Under the pieces are notes generated by a model. The model was given only the letters and a program-made list of their open reading frames with translations. It was not told the DNA's origin and ran no database searches. The position numbers and the translations under genes are program-made. A DNA stretch of 64,000 nt from Catellatospora methionotrophica. GTDB lineage: Bacteria; Actinomycetota; Actinomycetes; Mycobacteriales; Micromonosporaceae. This document shows, one piece after another, positions 44,138 through 51,958 of this stretch. How positions within the stretch are numbered: the stretch's first letter is position 1; every line of letters starts with the position of its first letter. The stretch is from the NCBI RefSeq assembly GCF_011297335.1, contig NZ_JAAOTJ010000015.1:86948-150947 (forward strand). The letters run 5' to 3'.

Positions 44138-44520
44138 GGCGCGCGGGCCGCGTCCTGGACACGGGTGCGATCCGGCGCTACGTGGCCGCGGACAGCCTGA
44201 CCGTCAGCGCCGCGCTGGCGGGCCTGGAGGCGGGCGGTTTCACCGCACTGGTGCCCGCGCTGTGCCTGAGTGAGGCGTACTGGGCGGCCGACCGCGCCGA
44301 CGAGCCGATGCTGGACGTGCTGCGTACGCTGCCGCAGGTCGAGGTCGTCGCGCTGAGCGCCGGGGACGCGCAGGCGGTCGGCGGGCTGGCCCATCACCTC
44401 GGCACCCTCGGCCTGGCGCACGCGTGCCTGCTCGCGGCGGTGCTGCGGGTGCCGCTGATGACCACCGAGCCGACGTTGGCGGGCAAGATCCTCGGCGCCG
44501 ACCTGCTCCGGGAAGTGTGA
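44134..44520 (+). CDS. PIN-like domain protein, VapC-type candidate with changed active site
   Basis: A 128-residue protein with the layout of a PIN ribonuclease: VLDTGAI with Asp9, LCLSEAYWAA with Glu47, then LAHACLLAAVLRVPLMTTEP. In VapC the last segment normally reads DAxIAAxA...TxD; here the third acidic residue is His96 and the fourth is Glu112. Two of four catalytic acids are therefore conserved, one is replaced conservatively and one is lost, so activity is doubtful. Its GTG start overlaps the upstream stop, giving an antitoxin-toxin order. Confidence 0.6.
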   Translation: MRRAGRVLDTGAIRRYVAADSLTVSAALAGLEAGGFTALVPALCLSEAYWAADRADEPMLDVLRTLPQVEVVALSAGDAQAVGGLAHHLGTLGLAHACLLAAVLRVPLMTTEPTLAGKILGADLLREV

Positions 44521-44533
44521 ACCCGAACGGGTT
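44520..44533 (+). terminator. Small hairpin after the PIN-like gene
   Basis: AACCCG / CGGGTT with a 2-nt centre (effective stem 5 bp), followed by TGCAGCTTTTGTC, one of the few T-rich tracts here. It is a weak intrinsic terminator candidate. Confidence 0.4.
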
Positions 44534-44589
44534 TGCAGCTTTTGTCGCATTTCTCCACATAAGCGCCATATCACGCCGATCATAGAGAC

Positions 44590-45879
44590 ATGCGTTCTCT
44601 GCTCGGCGTGTCGCTTGTCATCTCCTCCGTCCTGCTCGGCGGCCTCGCCCCCGTGGCCGCCTCAGCCGACGTGGGAGCGGGGCCACCGGTGTCCCACATC
44701 GTCACCGCGGACCCGGTCGACTGGACCCCGCACGTCACCGACGGGCAGGTCTGGGCGATGGCCCTGATCGGCGACACGGTCGTGGTCGGCGGCTCCTTCA
44801 GCGCCACCACGGACGCGCACCGCCGGGCCGCGGTGAACCGCCGCCACCTGATGGCGTTCCGGCTGTCCGACGGCCAGATCACCGACTTCGCGCCGGAACT
44901 GGACGGTCCGGTGTACGCGCTGGCGCAGGCGCCCGACGGCAGCCTGCTGGTGGGCGGCGACTTCACCACGGTCAACGGCCGCAAGCGCCGCTCGCTGGCC
45001 CGGCTCGACCCGGCTACCGGCAGCCTGCACCGCAGCTTCTGGGCCCCGGTCGACGGCGACGTGCGCACCCTGGCCGTGTCCGGCGACGCGCTGTACGTCG
45101 GCGGCTACTACCGCTCCGTCGCCGGTGTGCCCCGCGCCGGGCTGGCCCGCGTCGACGCGCTGTCCGGCCTGCTCGACGAGGGCTTCGACGCGGCCCTGTC
45201 GGACGCCGTCGAGAACTATCCCCGGACCGAGGCGATGAGCCTGTCGCCCGACGGCACCCGCCTCGTCGTGATCGGCAACTTCGCCCGCGTACAGGGCCAC
45301 GACCGCCAGCAACTGGTCAGCCTCGACGTGACCGGCCCGCAGGCCGTGGTCAGCGACTGGTCGACGTCCTTCTACGGCGTCGACAGCTGCGACGCCCGCT
45401 TCGACAGCTACGTACGCGGCATCGACCACTCGCCCGACGGCTCCTACTTCGTGGTGGTCACCACCGGCCACGACTCCGGGCCGGACCTGCCGTGCACCAC
45501 TGCGGCCCGGTTCGAGACCGCCGGGTCCGGGGCGCACTCCCCGACCTGGATCAACCACACCGGCGGCCACTCCCTGTACGCCGTCGCCGCCACCGGTCCG
45601 GCCGTCTACGTCGGCGGCCACCAGCTCTGGCAGGACAACACGTACGGCCAGAAGTCCAAGGGCCCCGGCGCGGTGGACCGGCCCGGCATCGCCGCGCTCG
45701 ACCCGGTCACCGGCCGCGCCCTGGACTGGAACCCGACCCGCACCCGCGGCCAGGGCGTACGCACCTTCGTGAACAGCCCGAAGGGCCTGCTGGTCGGCTC
45801 CGACACCGACGAACTGGGCCGCGAGTACCACGCCCGCATCGGACTGTTCCCCTACCCGCGGCCGTCCACCGGCGAGTGA
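44590..45879 (+). CDS. Secreted beta-propeller protein
   Basis: A 429-residue protein with a Sec signal peptide (MRSLLGVSLVISSVLLGGLAPVAASA). The mature chain repeats a blade pattern: VWAMALIGDTVVVGGSFSATTD, VYALAQAPDGSLLVGGDFTTVNGRKRRSLARLDPATG, VRTLAVSGDALYVGGYYRSVAGVPRAGLARVDALSG and LYAVAATGPAVYVGGHQLW. The VxALAxxGDxLYVGGxFxxVxG...LARLD motif is that of delta-60/PQQ-like propellers in secreted actinobacterial proteins. Binding role likely, ligand unknown. No lipobox or anchor. A 70-bp AT-richer gap precedes it. Confidence 0.78.
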   Translation: MRSLLGVSLVISSVLLGGLAPVAASADVGAGPPVSHIVTADPVDWTPHVTDGQVWAMALIGDTVVVGGSFSATTDAHRRAAVNRRHLMAFRLSDGQITDFAPELDGPVYALAQAPDGSLLVGGDFTTVNGRKRRSLARLDPATGSLHRSFWAPVDGDVRTLAVSGDALYVGGYYRSVAGVPRAGLARVDALSGLLDEGFDAALSDAVENYPRTEAMSLSPDGTRLVVIGNFARVQGHDRQQLVSLDVTGPQAVVSDWSTSFYGVDSCDARFDSYVRGIDHSPDGSYFVVVTTGHDSGPDLPCTTAARFETAGSGAHSPTWINHTGGHSLYAVAATGPAVYVGGHQLWQDNTYGQKSKGPGAVDRPGIAALDPVTGRALDWNPTRTRGQGVRTFVNSPKGLLVGSDTDELGREYHARIGLFPYPRPSTGE

Positions 45880-45898
45880 GCCACCGGCCCGACAGGAC

Positions 45899-45941
45899 GG
45901 GGCCCCGTCACCGCCGCGTGGGTCGGCGGAGACGGGGCCCC
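45899..45941. terminator. Bidirectional hairpin between convergent secreted-protein genes
   Basis: Two 18-nt arms (45899-45916 and 45924-45941, GGGGCCCCGTC... / ...GACGGGGCCCC) pair with one mismatch around a 7-nt loop. It lies in the 75-bp gap between convergent genes, so it probably terminates both. Confidence 0.75.
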
Positions 45942-45954
45942 GGGTCTGCGCAGG

Positions 45955-47283
45955 TCAGCGGAACATGGTGACGATGTCGTCCCACAGCCCGACGAGAACG
46001 CTCAGCCCGAACGCACCCGGCGCGGCCGGACGTGCCTGGTCCCGGCCGGGAGCCACCGGCGGCGCGGACGGCTCAGGCGCCGCCGACGGATCGACGATCG
46101 GCTCGACCGGCGGCGTCGACGGGTCCACGATCGGGTCCACGGGCGGCACGGACGGGTCGACGATCGGCTCGACCGGCGGTGCCGACGGGTCGACGATGGG
46201 CTCGACCGGCGGTGCCGACGGGTCCACGATCGGCTCGACCGGCGGCATGGACGGGTCCACGATCGGCTCGACCGGCGGTGCCGACGGGTCGACGATCGGC
46301 TCGACCGGCGGTGCCGACGGGTCCACGATCGGCTCGACCGGCGGCACGGACGGGACCACGATCGGGTCGTAGGGGTCCAGGCCGGGGTCGACGGGCGGCG
46401 CGTACGGGTCGGCGGACGGTGACGGCATGGCCGACGGGTCCACGACCGGCGGCTCCACCGGCCCGAACGACGGGTCTACCGCGGGCTCCACCCGCGAAGC
46501 GGTGTGTGCGGGCTTCGCCTTCTCCGACGGCGGCGCCGAGGGCTCGGGCATGAGCGACGGCGCGATCGACGGCTCGGGAGCCGCGGAGGCCGACGGGGCC
46601 GGGCTGGCGCTGTCGGTCGGGTCAGGGCTCGCGGTGTCCGACGGGTCAGGGTCGGCGGAGTGCGAGGGGTGCGGGTCGGCGCTGGCCGACGGGGCCGGGG
46701 CGGCGGAGGCGGACGGGTCCACGATCGGATCCGCCGGTGGCGCCGACGGGTCCACGACGGGGTCCCCCGGCAGCGTGGCCGCGTCCTCGGCCGGGCAGGT
46801 GCGGGCCAGTACGAAATGCTTCGCACTGCCGGTGACCTCGGCCTTGGCGCCGGTGAGGGTCCAGCCCGCGGGCAGGGCCACCCAGGCCTTGCTGGTGTTG
46901 GCCCGCAGCACGATGCCGCTGCCCTCGCCGGGGACGGCGGCCGTGGCCTCGGTGCCGTCGGTGGTCGTGAACGTGGCGGTGAGGTTGGCGAAGTCACCGG
47001 TCACGGCGTGGTCGCCGGGCAGCTTGAAGACCCAGACGTCCTGACCGGACAGCGGCCCGCCGCCGAATGCCGGGTCGCAGACGTGGTTCTCGAACGCCGC
47101 GGCGGTGAAGCCGAGGCTGGCCGGGACGATGTCGACGGGCGCGTTCGCCCACGCTTTCGCGGGCTGGCCGCCGAGGTCGGTTCCCGCGAACACCAGCGCC
47201 ATCCCGAAGGTCAGCGCTGCCATCCCGCAGGCGGCGAGGGGCCGGTGTCCCGGTCGGATGAGTCGGAAGTTGAGACGTCGCAT
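45955..47283 (-). CDS. Secreted proline-rich repeat protein
   Basis: A 442-residue exported protein. Positive N-terminus and hydrophobic stretch (PLAACGMAALTFGMALVFAG) serve as signal or anchor. Residues about 45-165 form a compact domain (NHVCDPAFGGGPLSGQDVWVFKLPGDH, VPGEGSGIVLRANTSKAWVALPAGWTLTGAKAEV). From about 170 to 420 the chain is Pro/Ser/Asp-rich, including eight copies of PPVEPIVDPSA. A hydrophobic end, FGLSVLVGLWDDIVTMF, may be a second anchor. It resembles wall-spanning stalk proteins. GGAGGT precedes the ATG closely; an AT-rich promoter-like stretch (47335-47372) lies upstream. Confidence 0.75.
   Translation of the reverse strand: MRRLNFRLIRPGHRPLAACGMAALTFGMALVFAGTDLGGQPAKAWANAPVDIVPASLGFTAAAFENHVCDPAFGGGPLSGQDVWVFKLPGDHAVTGDFANLTATFTTTDGTEATAAVPGEGSGIVLRANTSKAWVALPAGWTLTGAKAEVTGSAKHFVLARTCPAEDAATLPGDPVVDPSAPPADPIVDPSASAAPAPSASADPHPSHSADPDPSDTASPDPTDSASPAPSASAAPEPSIAPSLMPEPSAPPSEKAKPAHTASRVEPAVDPSFGPVEPPVVDPSAMPSPSADPYAPPVDPGLDPYDPIVVPSVPPVEPIVDPSAPPVEPIVDPSAPPVEPIVDPSMPPVEPIVDPSAPPVEPIVDPSAPPVEPIVDPSVPPVDPIVDPSTPPVEPIVDPSAAPEPSAPPVAPGRDQARPAAPGAFGLSVLVGLWDDIVTMFR
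46081..46344. repeat. Eight 33-bp tandem repeats inside the proline-rich gene
   Basis: Eight 33-bp units (264 bp) encode PPVEPIVDPSA with substitutions only at E (D once) and the last residue (A, M, V, T). The units differ at synonymous positions such as TCG/TCC, so the array is old enough to diverge yet still in frame. Copy number is expected to vary. Confidence 0.92.
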
Positions 47284-47376
47284 GCATACCTCCACTGAGC
47301 TCGACGCAGCCCAGGGACTACCCGCGGTTGTTCGCCTCAAACCGGACTAATCAGATTATTTGGGAAAATCGGGCTA

Positions 47377-48402
47377 TTAGTGCAGCGTGCTGGCCTGCCC
47401 GGTGCTCTCGCGTACCACCAGCTCGGCCTCGGCGGGCACCAGCCGGCCGACCGGCTCGTCGTCGAGCAGCAGGCGCATGGCCCGCGCCCCGATCTCGGCG
47501 AGCCGCAGGCGCACCGTGGTCAGCGCCGGGGTGAGGTCGGTCGCCACCGGCAGGTCGTCGAAGCCCGCCACCGAGACCCGCTCCGGCACGGGACGGCCCA
47601 GCTCCCGCAGGGCGGCCAGCGCTCCGGCCGCCATCAGGTCGTTCAGCGCGAAGACAGCGGTCAGCTCGGGGTGGCGCGTCAGCAGCTCGTGGGTCGCCGC
47701 GCGGCCGCCCTCGCGGGTGAAGTCCGCGTGGACCAGCCGCGGTCGAGCCACCACGGAGGTGAACCCGGCCAGCCGCTGCGCGACCGTGGCCAGGCCCGCC
47801 GGACCGGTGATCACCCCGATCTCGCGATGGCCGAGGCTGACCAGGTGCTCGGCCATCAGGCGGCCGCCGCCGTACTGGTCGGGCTCCACGGTGTCGATGC
47901 CGGTGCCGTGCGCGCCGATCGCGGCGACCCGCCCGCCCGACTCGGCGAACGCCGCCACCTCCTCGGCGAACGGCTCGCCGACGAACGCCGAACCCGCCAG
48001 CAGCACCGCGCGGGCCCGCTGCGCGCGCAGCCGGGCCAGGTAGTCGCGCTCCAGACCCGGATCACGGAAGGTGTTGGCCACCAGCACCATCAGGTCGTGC
48101 TCACGGGCCACGTCCATCGCCCCGGCCGCGATGGCGGCGAAGTACGGGTCGGCGATGTCGTGCACCAGCACCCCGACGACGGTGCTGCGTGAACGGGCCA
48201 GCGACTGCGCCGGGGCGTGCGCGACATAGCGCAGCTCGCTGGCGGCCGTGGTCACCCGCTCGGCCAGCGCCTCGGCCACCCGGCGCCCGCCGCTGCCGTG
48301 CAGCACGCGGGACGCGGTGGCCAGCGAGACACCGGCCGCCGCGGCGACCTGCTGCAGCGTGACGGCTCCGCCGGGCGCTCTGGTTGACGAGGTTCGAGGC
48401 AT
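47377..48402 (-). CDS. LacI-family transcriptional regulator
   Basis: A 341-residue repressor. HTH and hinge: VTLQQVAAAAGVSLATASRVLHGSGGRRVAEALAERVTTAASELRYVAHAPAQSLARSRS; periplasmic-binding-like effector domain: VVGVLVHDIADPYFAAIAAGAMDVAREHDLMVLVANT, and FALNDLMAAGALAALRELGRPVPERVSVAGFDDLPVATDLTPALTTVR. The ATG at 48402 is set by TACCCT (48414-48409) 6 nt upstream. The palindromic operator at 48428-48441 falls where its -35 would be, suggesting autoregulation as well as control of the divergent oxidoreductase operon. Confidence 0.92.
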   Translation of the reverse strand: MPRTSSTRAPGGAVTLQQVAAAAGVSLATASRVLHGSGGRRVAEALAERVTTAASELRYVAHAPAQSLARSRSTVVGVLVHDIADPYFAAIAAGAMDVAREHDLMVLVANTFRDPGLERDYLARLRAQRARAVLLAGSAFVGEPFAEEVAAFAESGGRVAAIGAHGTGIDTVEPDQYGGGRLMAEHLVSLGHREIGVITGPAGLATVAQRLAGFTSVVARPRLVHADFTREGGRAATHELLTRHPELTAVFALNDLMAAGALAALRELGRPVPERVSVAGFDDLPVATDLTPALTTVRLRLAEIGARAMRLLLDDEPVGRLVPAEAELVVRESTGQASTLH

Positions 48403-48427
48403 GGGCGTAGGGTACCGCCTCGCAGGC

Positions 48428-48441
48428 GGAAAGCGCTTTCC
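48428..48441. promoter_or_regulatory. LacI-family operator in divergent promoter region
   Basis: GGAAAGCGCTTTCC is a perfect 14-bp palindrome with the CG centre typical of LacI/GalR operators. It lies in the 131-bp gap between the lacI-type gene and the Gfo/Idh/MocA gene, so one site could control both. Confidence 0.88.
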
Positions 48442-48533
48442 ACCCCCTTCGCCGCGGCTCCTCGCGAGCGGCGGCCTCCCCGATCCCGACAGGCCGTGCT
48501 CGCTCACGGCCTGCCAGACCGAGAGGTACGAGC

Positions 48534-49679
48534 ATGGACCGCAGAACTGTCGGCATCGTCATGAACGGTGTCACCGGCCGGATGGGTTACCGCCAGCACC
48601 TGGTGCGTTCCATCCTCGCCATCCGCGAGCAGGGCGGCCTCACCCTCGCCGACGGCACCGTGGTGTGGCCGGAGCCGGTGCTCGTCGGCCGCAATGCCGC
48701 GAAGCTGGAGCAGCTGGCCGAACTGCACGGACTCACCCGGTACACCACCGACCTGGCTGCGGCCCTGGCCGACGACAGCAACGAGATCTACTTCGACGCG
48801 CAGGTGACCACCGCCCGGGTCGCCGCGCTGCGCCAGGCCATCGCCGCGGGCAAGCACGTCTACACGGAGAAGCCGACCGCAGAGTCGCTGGCCGACGCCG
48901 TCGCGCTGGCCGACGAGGCGCGGGCCGCGGGCATCAAGCACGGTGTCGTCGCGGACAAGCTCTACCTGCCGGGCCTGCTCAAGCTGCGCCGCCTGGTCGA
49001 GTCGGGCTTCTTCGGCCGCATCCTGTCGGTCCGGGTCGAGTTCGGCTACTGGGTGTTCGAGGGCGACTGGCAGGCAGCGCAGCGGCCGAGCTGGAACTAC
49101 CGGTCCGAGGACGGCGGCGGCATCATCCTGGACATGTTCCCGCACTGGCGGTACGTGCTCGACCACGTCATCGCCCCGGTGCGCTCGGTCTACGCGCAGA
49201 TGGCCACCCACATCCCGCAGCGCTGGGACGAGCAGGGCGACGCCTACCCGGCGACCGCCGACGACGCCGCGTACGCCGTGCTGGAGCTGGAGGGCGGCAT
49301 CGTCGCCTCGGTCAACAGCTCCTGGACCACCCGCGTCGACCGCACCGAGCTGGTCACCTTCCACGTCGACGGCACCGAGGGCAGCGCCGTGGCGGGCCTG
49401 CGCAACTGCCGTGTCCAGCACCGGGCCACCACCCCGAAGCCGGTCTGGAACCCGGACCTGCCGGTCAGCCACGACTTCCGCGACCAGTGGAGCGAGCTGC
49501 CGGAGAACGACACCTACGACAACGGCTTCAAGCGGCAGTGGGAGGAGTTCCTGGCGTACGTGGTCGCCGACGCCCCGTACGGCCACGACCTCTACGCGGG
49601 CGCGCGCGGCGTGCAGCTCGCCGAACTGGGCCTGCAGTCCGCCCGCGAGGGCCGCAAGCTCCTGGTCGGTGACCTGTGA
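48534..49679 (+). CDS. Gfo/Idh/MocA-family oxidoreductase
   Basis: A 381-residue NAD(P)-dependent sugar or inositol dehydrogenase-type enzyme. The N-terminal Rossmann fold starts VGIVMNGVTGRMGYRQHLVRSI (G-x-x-G-x-x-G variant), with the family EKP motif as HVYTEKPTAESLADAVALADEA. The substrate domain has GIKHGVVADKLYLPGLLKLRRLVESGFFGRILSV and GGGIILDMFPHWRYVLDHVI, where the catalytic Asp-x3-His (DMFPHW) is visible. GAGAGG precedes the ATG. It overlaps the DUF993 gene by 4 bp. Probable sugar oxidation step of the LacI-regulated operon. Confidence 0.9.
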   Translation: MDRRTVGIVMNGVTGRMGYRQHLVRSILAIREQGGLTLADGTVVWPEPVLVGRNAAKLEQLAELHGLTRYTTDLAAALADDSNEIYFDAQVTTARVAALRQAIAAGKHVYTEKPTAESLADAVALADEARAAGIKHGVVADKLYLPGLLKLRRLVESGFFGRILSVRVEFGYWVFEGDWQAAQRPSWNYRSEDGGGIILDMFPHWRYVLDHVIAPVRSVYAQMATHIPQRWDEQGDAYPATADDAAYAVLELEGGIVASVNSSWTTRVDRTELVTFHVDGTEGSAVAGLRNCRVQHRATTPKPVWNPDLPVSHDFRDQWSELPENDTYDNGFKRQWEEFLAYVVADAPYGHDLYAGARGVQLAELGLQSAREGRKLLVGDL

Positions 49680-50782
49680 ACCCGGCTCCCGCCGAGCAGG
49701 ACGCGCGTACCCCGGCCGCCGAGCGCAGCCGGGTCTTCTACGCGGCGGCGCACGTCGTCGCCGACCCGGCCGCCGACAACGGGGCGGGCCGCCCGGCGGT
49801 CGTCGACTGGGACGCCACCATGCGGTTCCGGCACCATCTGTGGTCGCTGGGCCTGGGCATCGCCGACGCGATGGACACCGCGCAGCGCGGCATGGGCCTG
49901 GACTGGGCCGCCACCACCGAGTTGATCCGCCGCAGCGGCGCGGAGGCGAGGTCCGTCGGCGGCCGGCTCGCCTGCGGCGCGGGCACCGACCAGCTCGCAC
50001 CGGGCACGCACAGCCTGGCCGCCATCGAAGCCGCGTACGCCGAGCAGCTCGACGTCGTGCAGGAGGCGGGCGCGAAGGTCATCCTGATGGCGTCGCGGGC
50101 CCTGGCCGCCGCCGCCACCGGCCCGGCCGACTACCAGGCCGTCTACGGCAAGCTGCTGGCGCAGGCCGAGCAGCCGGTGATCCTGCACTGGCTCGGCGAC
50201 ATGTTCGACCCGGCGCTGGCCGGCTACTGGGGCGCGGCCGACCTGGACGCGGCGACCGAGAGCGCCCTCGAACTGATCCACGCCAACGCTTCGAAGATCG
50301 ACGGCATCAAGGTGTCGCTGCTGGACGAGGCCCGCGAGGTCGCGATCCGGCGGCGGCTGCCCGACGGCGTACGCCTCTACACCGGCGACGACTTCAACTA
50401 CCCGCAGCTGATCGCGGGCGACGAGGTCGGCTACTCCGACGCCCTGCTGGGCATCTTCGACGCGATCGCGGTCCCGGCCGCCAAGGCGCTGGAGGCCCTG
50501 GACGCGGGCGACACCGCCCGGTTCCGCGCGATCCTCGACCCGACCGTGCCGCTGGCCAAGCACATCTTCGGCACGCCGACCTACCACTACAAGACCGGCA
50601 TCGTGTTCCTGGCCTGGCTCAACGGCCACCAGGAGCGCTTCGTCATGGTCGGCGGGCAGGAGCACTCCCGCTCCCGCGACCACCTGCTGGAGCTGCACCG
50701 CCTGGCCGGGGATGCGGGCGTGCTCGACGACCCCGACCTGGCTGCCGACCGGCTGGCCCGATACCTGGACGGCGCGGCATGA
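49676..50782 (+). CDS. DUF993 family protein (DHDPS-like barrel)
   Basis: A 368-residue protein of the DUF993 family, described as dihydrodipicolinate-synthase-like TIM barrels. Supporting text: VVDWDATMRFRHHLWSLGLGIADAMDTAQRGMGLDW, EQPVILHWLGDMFDPALAGYWGA, KIDGIKVSLLDE (Lys in the position of the Schiff-base lysine, IKVS) and LYTGDDFNYPQLIAGDE. It may be an aldolase or lyase acting on the oxidised sugar made by the neighbouring dehydrogenase. Reaction unproven. Overlaps of 4 bp with both neighbours indicate a three-gene operon. Confidence 0.85.
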   Translation: MNPAPAEQDARTPAAERSRVFYAAAHVVADPAADNGAGRPAVVDWDATMRFRHHLWSLGLGIADAMDTAQRGMGLDWAATTELIRRSGAEARSVGGRLACGAGTDQLAPGTHSLAAIEAAYAEQLDVVQEAGAKVILMASRALAAAATGPADYQAVYGKLLAQAEQPVILHWLGDMFDPALAGYWGAADLDAATESALELIHANASKIDGIKVSLLDEAREVAIRRRLPDGVRLYTGDDFNYPQLIAGDEVGYSDALLGIFDAIAVPAAKALEALDAGDTARFRAILDPTVPLAKHIFGTPTYHYKTGIVFLAWLNGHQERFVMVGGQEHSRSRDHLLELHRLAGDAGVLDDPDLAADRLARYLDGAA

Positions 50783-51588
50783 GGCTGTCGCTGAACACCG
50801 CCACCATCAAGAAGGCGAGCCTCGCCCAGGCCGCGCGACTCTGCGCCGACAACGGCATCACCGGCATCGGCCCGTGGCGTGACGTCGTCGCGGCGGCGGG
50901 CGGGGCGAAGGCGGCCAGGCGGCTGCTCGACCAGCACGGGCTGACCGTCACCAGCCTGTGCCGGGGCGGCTTCGTCACGTCCGGCTCCGCCGAGGCGCTG
51001 GAGGACAACCGGCGCGCCATCGAGGAGGCGGCCGAGCTCGGCACGTCCGAACTCGTGCTCGTCGTCGGCGGGCTGGCCGAGGGCTCCAAGGACCTGCCCG
51101 CGGCCCGCACCCACGTGGCCCGCGCCCTCGAACAGCTCGTGCCGTACGCGAGCAGGCACGGCGTACGCCTGGCCATCGAACCGCTGCACCCGATGTTCTG
51201 CGCCGACCGGGCCGTCGTGTCCACCCTCGGCCAGGCCCTGGACCTCGCCGCGCCGTTCGCCCCGCACGAGGTCGGCGTCGTCGTCGACACCTACCACGTG
51301 TGGTGGGACCCCGAGCTGTTCACCCAGATCAGCCGCGCCGAGGGCCGCATCTCGGCGTACCAGGTCTGCGACTGGGTGGTCCCGCTCCCCGCCGACATGC
51401 TCCTGGGCCGCGGCCACGTCGGCGACGGCCACATCGACTTCGCCCCGATCACCGACGCCGTGCTCCGCGCGGGCTACACCGGCCACGTCGAGGTCGAGAT
51501 CTTCAACCAGACCATCTGGGACACCGCCCCCGCCGACACCGTCAAAACCGTCGTAACCCGCCACCTAACCCACCTCGGCCCCCTCTAA
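50779..51588 (+). CDS. Sugar phosphate isomerase/epimerase (AP-endonuclease-2-like TIM barrel)
   Basis: A 269-residue xylose-isomerase-like TIM barrel. Metal/active-site positions: LAIEPLHPMFCADRAVV (Glu), VGVVVDTYHVWWDPELF (Asp-x2-His), LLGRGHVGDGHIDFAPI (His/Asp) and GHVEVEIFNQ (Glu). This set is characteristic of IolE/IolI/Hyi-type isomerases. Likely isomerises an intermediate in the same LacI-regulated pathway. Start ATG overlaps the DUF993 stop (ATGA). No transporter gene is present, so uptake must be encoded elsewhere. Confidence 0.88.
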   Translation: MRLSLNTATIKKASLAQAARLCADNGITGIGPWRDVVAAAGGAKAARRLLDQHGLTVTSLCRGGFVTSGSAEALEDNRRAIEEAAELGTSELVLVVGGLAEGSKDLPAARTHVARALEQLVPYASRHGVRLAIEPLHPMFCADRAVVSTLGQALDLAAPFAPHEVGVVVDTYHVWWDPELFTQISRAEGRISAYQVCDWVVPLPADMLLGRGHVGDGHIDFAPITDAVLRAGYTGHVEVEIFNQTIWDTAPADTVKTVVTRHLTHLGPL

Positions 51589-51690
51589 CCGCCCCTCCAC
51601 CCCACCGCCCTGCACGGCCACCCGGCGCTCCACCACACCGCACCGCACCCCGCCACACCGCGCCACGCCGCACCGCACCGCGCCACGCCG

Positions 51691-51741
51691 AAGGAAGGGC
51701 ACCTTCCACACCGCATAGCGGTGTGGAAGGTGCCCTTCCTT
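51691..51741. repeat. Perfect 24-bp-stem palindrome (family P1, best copy)
   Basis: Arms of 24 nt (51691-51714 and 51718-51741) pair without mismatch around a 3-nt loop (ATA). The arm begins AAGGAAGGGCACCTTCC. This is the most regular member of the GGGCACCTT family. It lies in a 358-bp gene-free gap (51589-51946) between convergent genes; the first 100 bp of that gap is low-complexity CACCGC-rich text with no coding sign, and a second hairpin and a 14-bp tandem array follow. Confidence 0.9.
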
Positions 51742-51766
51742 ACGGAAGAGGGTGGGGTCCGGCGCG

Positions 51767-51831
51767 AAGATCGCTGTTTCGGGTCGAAAGGTGTGGTTAG
51801 ACCACAGGTTCTGACCTGAAACAGCGATCTT
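51767..51831. repeat. Palindromic intergenic repeat, family P2 copy C
   Basis: Arm 51767-51789 pairs with 51809-51831 with few mismatches; the centre TGTGGTTAGACCACA (51792-51806) is a perfect palindrome. It is the third copy of the element seen at 17986 and 32179, again between convergent genes. Confidence 0.75.
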
Positions 51832-51888
51832 GAACGTGGAACGGCGCGAAGCGCACCGTGCGCCGCCCGCGACGGTCAGGAACCGGCC

Positions 51889-51958
51889 GGTCAGGCGGTG
51901 CCGGTCAGGCGGTGCCGGTCAGGCGGTGCCGGTCAGGCGGTGCCGGTCAGGCGGTGCC
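51889..51958. repeat. Five perfect 14-bp tandem repeats through the cdd-like stop codon
   Basis: GGTCAGGCGGTGCC is repeated five times without change. The last unit (51945-51958) encodes the final four residues region and TGA stop of the cdd-like gene (minus strand), so every unit holds a copy of that stop. The unit length is not a multiple of three, but since the array lies past the first stop it leaves the protein unchanged. Confidence 0.92.

Noticed and set aside
46081..46344. CRISPR-like array near 46 kb
   Set aside because: The 33-bp units are contiguous, in frame within a coding sequence and lack spacers.
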